64,000 nt of DNA, taken from the NCBI GenBank assembly GCA_024509875.1, contig JAMPIV010000582.1, positions 558,501 to 622,500 on the forward strand, read 5' to 3'. Position numbers and translations under genes: made by a program. The notes under the pieces were generated by a model, which saw only the letters and a program-made list of their open reading frames with translations, was not told where the DNA came from and did not search any database. Source of the stretch: Oreohelix idahoensis. Taxonomy: Eukaryota; Mollusca; Gastropoda; Stylommatophora; Oreohelicidae. Shown here piece by piece: positions 55,245 through 64,000 of the stretch. The stretch's first letter is position 1. Each line of letters begins with the position of its first letter.

Positions 55245-56474
55245 AATAATGGCAACGAAATTGTCATTATTGCTAATGTGAGAAACCACCACTTTGGTGA
55301 GCAAAAGGTAACATTACATGTCACTGTTGCTATGACCATGCATAGACCTATGTTTGTGCCGTAACGTAGGCAATTTAACACACGAGGTGTGGAAATCAAG
55401 CATGAAATGCTAATACCACTGTCTACGAAAAGCTCAAAGCAATTTCACATCATAATATGGTACTATAGCAAACGTCAGTCAACATATAACATTAATAATG
55501 ATAATATATCATGCATTCTCACACTTCAGTCTGTCAGAAAACACCTACCGTTCATTGTCATGTCTCCTGGTTAATTAATGTCACTTGAAATTAACATTAA
55601 GGCTAAGTGTATATAATAACCTTATTCAATCATTGAAGACGTAAGACAGACACTTGACACACACAAAATGTTTGACTGTTACACAATGTCAAATACATAC
55701 AGTTTTGTGCGGTAGTGGATGGTATCTCAAATTGTATCATATACATAATATGAACAACGAATCATGAATTAATTTTATAATAGCATACACAGCGCCTTAA
55801 TATCTAACTCATAAGTGTCAAAGTAATATTCTTTTGTGTTGAAAAGTTAATTAATATAGCAAGTCAATATGTCTTTTCCACTCCTGTATGTGAAAAAGCT
55901 ATTAATTCCAATAAAGTCAAGTCCATTCCGTGCACACAATCATATAGTGCTTGAAGTTTCATGTAGAAATTCCATCTTGAATGTGTCCATGATTGTTGTC
56001 TCTTTAATAGTATAAGAGAAAAAAATCCATAAGTCCGCGAACTATGAAGTGAAATCACGAAGAAAAGTTGCGTATCAATCTCATGGTCAACTCCCTTGAA
56101 ATCCAGGTATGAGCTTCATTTAATAGTTGTCTCCCTTGACAGTCCATCATAAAGTCTCATGACTGTTAATGTGTGTATTTCAAAACTGTTCCGAACTGAA
56201 TCAATCGAAACACTTGTACAAATTTTTATCTTGACAACTGGTAGTTGAAATGTGCATCTGAAGATGACTGTATGTTGTTTCTATGCAATGTCCGAAGTAA
56301 AACGATATGTCACACGCTATGAAGTGATCCATAATTAAGCATCATCATGTGCCTGTGCTGGTGGCATTGCTGTAACATCACCGTGACAAAAGTACACTCT
56401 GTGATTTAATCAAATTACGTGGATCTTGATGCGAAATGTTTTGAGCACCGGATCTAGGAATGTCGATATTCTGA
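55245..56474 (-). other. 3' untranslated interior of element E
   Basis: About 1.2 kb with no supported gene. Equivalent to the RNase H-to-polypurine region of A. Confidence 0.6.
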
Positions 56475-59400
56475 CTACATTGCATTATGTTGATGATCTG
56501 AACTTGTGGATGCGATGGATGATGGAGCGTTCTTGATGCATCTGGACAGCACATCGGCGACGACATTGAGATTTCCCTTTATTGATCTAATACTGTAGTC
56601 GTACGGCTGTAAAGCCAGGCTGGCTCTAGCTGCTTTTGGATTAGTAAAACGAGCTGTCTGTAAATAACCCAAAGCTCGTTGATCGGTCTCAAGAGTGAAG
56701 TGAGCTCCCAAGAGGTATCATTGAAGTTTATTGAAGGCAAAAACGATAGCTAGCAGCTCTCGTTCTACGATTGGGTACTTTTGTTCTGTGGGGGTTAACT
56801 TCCTGCTCACATACATTGTAGGGTGCATGTGGCCTTCAAACTCTTGCATTAGTATTCCCCCTATTGCGACATTGCTATCATCGACTCTGGGAATGAAAGA
56901 AAATCGAATATCAGGCAATCGTAATATTGGCGATTTCGAGAACGCATATTTTATCACGTTTAATGTATCATGACACGCATGTGTCCAAATTACTTTCTTT
57001 GCTGCGTCTTTCTTCAGCAATGCAGACAAAACTGAGGTTAAATCAGAAACATTTGGTAGAAATAGCCTGTAAAAATTGATCAAATCGAAAAGACTTCGAA
57101 CTAGTTTTTTTGTTCGAGGAATACCTAGATTAAGAGTTTTGGAAACCGTAGAATCTTCAGGTTTTAAGACTCCACCTCCAACCTTGTGACCGAGAAAGGT
57201 AATTTCAGAAAAACCTATTTTAGTCTTAGAAGGTCGAGCAGTAATATTATGACATCGTAAGGTATCTAATAAAGAATGAATACCGTTGATATGATCATTC
57301 CAAGAATGATGGAACAAACAAATATCATCTATGTAGGTAATCAAATCCTCACGATCAGAAAATAGTCTACGCATCATGCGTACAAACGTAGCAGGAGCGT
57401 TAAAAAGACCAAAGGACATATAGTTAAATTGAAACAAACCTAAAGGTGTAGCGAAAGCTGTGTATGGTTTAGATTGGTCAGTTTAAAGAACCTGCCAATA
57501 TCCCTTTGATAAGTCAAACTTAGTGAAGAAAGTTGCAGTAGATAGTCTGTCAAGAAGTGATTCAAGAACGGGAAGAGTTTCCGCGTCTAGAATGGACACT
57601 GCGTTTAACCATCTAAAATCCATGCAAATTCTTATAGATTTGTCCTTTTTACTGATTAACACCATAGGAAAGCTATATGGTGAATTGGACGGTTCTATTA
57701 TGTTTAATTTAATCATCTGTTTTATCTCATCTTGTACCTGAGATTGCAAATGAATTGGGATAGGATACGGTTTCAGTTTGATAGGTCTGAAATCCGTTAA
57801 CATGATATCATGTTGAATGACATCGGTATGCCCAGGAATATCCGTGAGCACATCAGAAAAAGAATGTAGTAAGTTAGAAATCTGATCCTTCTGATTAGAA
57901 TTCAAAGTAGAATCAATGGAAACATCTTTCCAAGATTCAGTCACCAACAGATGAATATCAGGTAACGATAGAATAGGTTCACCATCATCAGCAAAGTCCG
58001 AAGTTTCCTCCTGAATTACTGCCAAGGAAGAACGACGATCAATAGATTCATCAATAGCTTCAAAGATAGGACGTAGATGTGGTGGTCTAGTATGAAACTG
58101 TTGTAACATATTAATGTGAAACATTTTTTCTTTTCCTTTCACATCTACAACATAGTCGACATCTGATAATTTATTAATGATTTTGTAAGGACCTTTCCAA
58201 TAAATCAGCAATCTATGTTCCTTGTTCGGTAGCAACACAAAAGCTTCGTCTCCTGGCCACAACTGCCGCAGTTTATTAAAAAACAGTCGAGCCTTTGCCT
58301 TTGCCCTTTCCGACGACTGCACTGCTATTTGGCATGCGTCAATAATCTTTTGCCTGAAATTTACGACATATTGAAAAGAGGATTGAACTTCCTCGTCCAT
58401 ATTAGTACCAATAAGTAGTTGTTTTAATGTAGCCATGGGACCTTGTGGCTTTGCACCATACACCAACTCAAAGGGGGAAAATCCCGTACTTGAATTGGGA
58501 ATTTCTCGGTAGGCAAAAAGAACAGCTGGCAAGATTCGATCCCAATCTTGCTGATATTTCGTTGTGACTCTATCGAGCATTTGCTTTAAGGTCCTATTAA
58601 ATCTTTCTATTTTTCCACTAGCTTGAGCGTGGTATAATGAACTGAGTGATCTTTCAATTCCAAATATGTTCATTACTTTTTTCATGGCATCCGATACAAA
58701 TTGCGATCCATTTTCAGACTGTATGTTTTCGAGAAAAAAAAGTCTGCTGAATATTGAAAATAGAGCATCCGCTATATCGTCACTGGAAATTTTTTTCAAT
58801 GGGATAGCCTCGGGCCACCGAGTACACATATCGATACACGTTAATACAAATTTATGACCCCTAGCTGAAGTGACTTTGATAGAACCAATAAGGTCAATAG
58901 CTATCTTTGCGAATGGACGAAAAGATATGTCTGCTGCTTGAATGGGTGCGTTATGACCAGGCCTTTTAGTTGCAACACTCTGGCAAACTAAACACGTGCG
59001 ACAAAAAACCTTTACATCTTTGGTCACACCAGGCCAAAAAAAAAGACAAAACTCTCCGTTTAGTCCTTGCGATACCCAAATGACCCGCAGCATTTATATC
59101 ATGTGCATGTCGTAGCACAACTGGTTTATAACAAATAGGTACCATTATTTGTTTCTTAACAGAATCAACATCTTGAAAATTCCTCACCAAAATATCATTA
59201 TTTAAGGTATACCAATGTTTAGCCTTATCATCAGTAATCACCTTCCTTGATGTTACCAACTGAAAAAATTTCCTCTTGTTTTTGAATGAAAGATACCTTC
59301 TCAATCAATTCAATTTGTAAATAATCATCTTCTTCAACAAGAGTAGTATTATCATTTTCATTACCCTCACCATTATCAAAGTCATCATTATCATCACTCA

Positions 59401-59787
59401 TGACATCATTGGTGTGCTCATCATCATTGATAACTTCCTCTAACATAATATCATCACTATTATGATTTAACATTTCCTCACGAGCTTGTGCTCTGGTAGT
59501 AACTGCGTTAGCCATTTTTAAGTGCTTTTTCTCCCACGTCTCAATGTCTTCTCTGGAACATTCATGGATCCCTGGGATGTTTTCAAGGATAATCCCAGCG
59601 ACAGGTTTATTTAATAAACATGCTAGCACTCTACAAGTAAAATAAGGTGTATCCACAAATACCTCCGCTGTAGAATAGTATTCTACCGTTCCACCGAAAG
59701 TAATACATTTAACTTCTTTTCCTGTGTAATCTGATGGGGCCACCATCGATCTCCATATTCCAAACGTTTTGCCCCTGTATCTCGCAA
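56475..59787 (-). pseudogene. Pol of element E (PR-INT-RT-RNase H), disrupted
   Basis: Reading leftward: protease DTG (59773-59781), then protease body with NAVTTRAQA, an Asp/Glu/Asn-rich acidic insert (about 59290-59450), integrase head and core, GPY/F-type tail (WKGPYKII), RT (FFTKFDLSKGYWQVL, then YIDD in LITYIDDICLFH) and RNase H (ETDQRALGYL, VVADVLSRCIK). Breaks: a shift near 59765, shifts near 59300 and 59090, in-frame TAA at 57483-57485 and in-frame TGA at 56718-56720, probably from CGA by CpG decay. The second integrase Asp is Glu (SENGSQF) and the RNase H Asp is in a changed context (RVDDSNVAIGG). Non-functional. Confidence 0.9.
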
Positions 59788-62357
59788 CAGTGAAATAATT
59801 TATTGTTTACAAAACCCTTATCCAGTGTAGCAAGTGTAATTTGCTGGGGAGGTTAAGATGTTATACCTAACAAGAAAGATAGTTGTGTCTGTGTCAACTG
59901 TGTGAGGTCACACACATGTAGGCCCCTGAAGCTAAAAAAGATGATGATGGTGATGATATATATTATCAGGGAACCTAACGCTACCTCCCTAGATCTCACA
60001 CAGTCCTTATTTTGATTCTAGTGGCTGGTGTATGATGTCTCTAGTGTCTAGGGGTGAAATGAAAATAATGGTACATCAACACAATACACTTTAACTCACT
60101 ATAAGAAAATGAATAAGACTGTGGTTAAAGTTTTCTTTAAAATTTGAATGTTTTTTCTTCGTACAATTTAATCTGCCTGTCCCGCCATCTCTTTTGGACA
60201 GGTCTTTGAAAATGAGGAAATATATTTACATATAATGCTTTAACTAAAAAGTATGGACTCTTGGTCCTATGAATATATAGTGTTATTATAGAGTTCCTGT
60301 AGGTGTATTCACAGACTAAAACTTTAATAGTTGCTAGTGATAGTCGTTGGTTATGAGGAGCTGTTGTTTTCTTCATGCCCCATATAATTCAGTTTTATTT
60401 CGATAAGAACCAGTTTATTCGGATGAAGTGTCAGATGTCCCAGCTGTTAACGTGTCTCCTGGGATTCTTGGTATGACGATCATAAGTCAGTATAGATCAG
60501 CACACACATACACAAGCTCCTTCAGGCTATCTGATGACAGCATAAACTTTATAATGGAGACTTTTCTCTTCTCACTCACTCATTATGTTTCCTGTCACCG
60601 GATGGTAACAGGAAATAAAAACCCTGTAATAAAAAGACACCCTGGCCTTTTCATATCTGTTCACAACTTCTTATCCCTATGTATACATGACGGTATGGGG
60701 TCAGCCTCGTGTGCATTCATGTGCATCAGCCCCTAATTATATGACTCTCACCTTTCTGTGACCACACCTCAGGTCCTTATGGCAGATACACCACTGTACT
60801 TTTACATAGTTTGCTTCAATCCAATAACGTGGAGTAACCACATCTCCTTTTACATGATTTTTCTTCTCTTTTCTAAATTATAAACGCTCTAGGCATGTTG
60901 AAGAGTGTTCATAGAACACTGAGGCTTACTAACATCTTCCAATACAAAATTATTAATTTAAAATCATAATAATATGCAACAGTCAAATACAGTTCAATGT
61001 GAGGACTCAATAATGTTTGCTCCCGGCATGTCCTTCACTTTTCCACAGCAGTATCTAACTTTGGTAGTTTTAATCAGCATGTAAATACATAAAGCCTTCT
61101 TACAACTAATTCAAAGAAATATGTCACAAATAACGTTGACTGGCAAAGAAATGGCCGCAGTTTTGCTCTGCCTCGTCCAGATAGTGAATTTAGTAGTTAA
61201 TTTTACAATTATCACATTTGCTCTCAACGTAGTTGTTTGCATAAAATTTTCTAGTCAAATGGCCACGAGACCACTATGCCTTTTGCCAATATCTATTAGA
61301 GCCGACCAATGAAAGCAGGCACTACTACATCTTTTTGAATTTAGTTTGAAAAAAAAACAAAAACAAATTCTAAACAAACTATGTGCCTCGTAGTCCATTG
61401 GTCAGTCTGCGTTAGTTATGCCAATAGAAAAAGATGTTTAGTTTTAGTTAACCTTTTCCTATCTCCACCCTTTTACTCCTATACTCTTATACCAACCAAT
61501 AGGATTTGAATTACTCCCATGCCTCTTTTTTAAACTTGCGTCCCCAATAACGTTATGTGTACCGAGCAAGAAGAACAGTCTGTCCGTCCAAGCGTTCTTA
61601 GACATCTAGTATTATCTCAATAACTTGGCTAATACTTGGACTACCATATTTTTTAAAACATATTTTTGCTCAGGGGACACTAAGCTATCCTACTATATGA
61701 TTTTTATGGTCAGTTTCCTTATGGTTTAGATTTTCAGTTTTGTCAATGTCAATCGTCAAATATAACTTATACACAAGTCGGCCATCTTCCCCCCTGTCTC
61801 TATCATTTCTTTCATTATACACATAAACAACTCGTTTGAGTGACGTCAGAATTTTACCGCTAGGAGGAAATGGAAAACTGTCTGTGTGTTTGTCTCTGCT
61901 GGCTTTGCCCACAGCGTGTATAAATTAAAGAGACCGCGAGCAGAGCGAAGATGGGTTTTTCATAACGCTGGTAGTGTTGGCGATAATTATTACAATCGTC
62001 TCGTTCTTACTACTGAGAAATGTCCGAATTATTACAAATTTTAGTGTTAAAGTTAACATATTACGTTAATTCAAACGCCAGTTTGGTCACACAGTTCTGG
62101 CAATTCGTTAATTACAAGCTTTTCCCCGTTTCGTGCAGCAGATCGGCGAGATGTTAAAATGTTTATTGTACGTTTCGACACCGAAACTAAAAGCGTGTTA
62201 GATTTTTACGGCGGGTCATTTTTTTAAGCATTTCCACTGCACCAAAGGCAGCGCTCTACTGGCGTTGAAGATGAAAATAGTCAGACACCTGAGGGCTGGT
62301 GTATTTATTAGCATAAGACTAAAATCTTACTGAAATAAGCGAGCGATTATCTCACAG
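59788..62357. mobile_element. 2.6-kb insertion in element E, possibly hAT-like
   Basis: E coding stops at the protease active site (59782) and resumes at the end of gag (about 62360), so about 2570 bases are foreign. The ends are CAGTGAAATAAT on the left and, in inverted sense, CTGTGAGATAAT on the right (10 of 12 match). Flanks TCTCGCAA and TTTCGCTA agree at 6 of 8. That would suit a hAT family transposon, but no transposase is visible, and a few E residues appear lost at the junction. A TATA-like TATAAATTAAAG (61920) and the frames inside are unassigned. Confidence 0.45.
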
Positions 62358-63207
62358 ATTTCGCTACATCCAGTACCAATGAACCTGTGTTTTCAACAGA
62401 TGACATAACAGGCAAAGGTTGTCCACACAAAAGTCTTGGTACTCTCTGTGGCTGAAACAAAGAACTGCATTGAGTACAGTTAGTACTATTAGCTAAGTCA
62501 ACACTGCAAGCATTTGCATGAGCAATAGCCACATTGTTCTGGTTTGCATTCTTGTTACTGACATCCTCGACAGCATTAACACGTTCTGGGTTTCTTGCCT
62601 GTCGATAATTATTGTTCTGAAAAGAACCTCTGTTGTATGTGTAATTGTCATTATTCCTGTGGAATGACCTATTACCTCTGTTTGATCTGGCGTTATAACC
62701 TCCTCTATTTTGGTAATCATTATATCTGTTTGATGACTGAGGTCCACAATAATCATTATTATTATTATAGTTATCATATCTCTGAGGCTGTTGAGATTTC
62801 TTATGAAAGTTATATCTGCCTCTATTGTTGCCATATTGAACGTTTTGATTCAATCTATAATTCTTGTCAATGCTATTGGATCTTTGCCTAGAAGTGTTAT
62901 AATTTATCACTGGCTGAAGCTGCTGGAAATGAATTCTTAATGTTATCTTTGCTTAAATTCTTGTTTGGGTGTGCGACCTGGTATTGTCTACCCAAGGTTT
63001 CACAAACAGACAACTTATCTGGTTTTCTCTCCTGCAAAAAGGATAAAAAATCCCCACTAATGGAGGACAAAACTTTATCTCTGAGAATTAAGTCAGACAA
63101 ACCTTCAAATGTCTTTTCAATTTTAGCAAGATCAATCCATCTAGAAAAGTACATTTTTATTGAGGCAATAAATTCTGTAAAGTCCTTTGTAGAATCTGGC
63201 ACTAATG
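62358..63207 (-). pseudogene. Partial gag of element E
   Basis: Minus-strand frames 63202-62897 and 62910-62347. The first has the capsid end: LVPDSTKDFTEFIASIKMYF, RDKVLSS and SFLQERKPDKL, colinear with A. After a one-base shift near 62900 comes an Asn/Arg/Tyr-rich basic domain, then CTQCSSLF...LLCGQPLP, the same Cys motif as in A and C but with Gln for His. The frame ends at the insertion, just before the protease active site. The N-terminal half, including the coiled coil, is cut off by the LTR at 63215. Confidence 0.85.
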
Positions 63208-63214
63208 ATTAATG

Positions 63215-64000
<786 letters not shown>

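Larger units (their letters stand above)
54300..63214 (-). mobile_element. Element E: decayed Gmr1-like LTR retrotransposon
   Basis: Minus-strand element. Its 3' LTR is 54300-55225, then (rightward) the untranslated region, RNase H, RT, integrase, protease, a 2.6-kb foreign insertion, and part of gag to 63207, where an F-type LTR cuts it off. The 5' end is beyond the window. Pol order is again PR-INT-RT-RH. Proteins resemble A and C at a distance. Several stops and frameshifts and a changed integrase Asp mark it as old. Confidence 0.9.

Overview
This 64 kb window is eukaryotic, AT-rich and almost entirely made of transposable elements. I recognise no host protein-coding gene, rRNA or tRNA. 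The mix of Ty3/gypsy-type elements with integrase before reverse transcriptase (Gmr1-like order), a Tc1 DD34E transposon, an RTE-like LINE end with a TGAT-type tail, a tRNA-derived SINE and long (TA)n tracts suggests a marine invertebrate, perhaps a mollusc. That taxonomic guess is inference only; no host gene confirms it.

Layout. 1-3.2 kb: a GAA-tailed non-LTR fragment and a broken Tc1/mariner transposon. 3273-11354 (+): LTR element G with a 5-bp target duplication (GGGAC), two ~650-bp LTRs, a gag-like frame with a coiled coil and an RRM-like domain, and only the RT thumb plus RNase H of pol. 14.5-15.7 kb (-): remnant H (RNase H piece and the downstream half of a gag-like frame). 15697-45840 (-): element C, inserted inside H with target duplication CCTTG. 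C itself carries two later full-length insertions, both on +: A (19296-29228, duplication GACAT) and B (29592-40053, duplication AGCAG). Removing A and B leaves C about 9.7 kb long with contiguous pol; removing C makes the H frame contiguous. LTR-LTR differences counted by eye (A about 3 in 1384; B about 20 in 2620; C about 2 %) agree with the nesting order. 45.8-52.2 kb: intergenic sequence with the other half of H, a LINE 3' end, microsatellites and two copies of a short tailed repeat. 52.2-54.25 kb (+): LTR-like sequence F holding a SINE with a 13-bp target duplication. 54300-63214 (-): element E, decayed, with a 2.6-kb insertion at the gag/protease junction; its gag is cut by an inverted F-type LTR that runs off the window end.

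How the genes work. In A, one unbroken 1643-codon frame carries in order a coiled coil and gag, an Arg/Asn-rich region, a conserved Cys/His motif, protease, integrase (zinc-binding head, DDX35E core, GPY/F tail), reverse transcriptase and RNase H, with all catalytic residues visible. It is the one element here that looks able to move on its own. B is nearly as complete, with two single-base shifts in gag. C, E, G and H are broken relatives.
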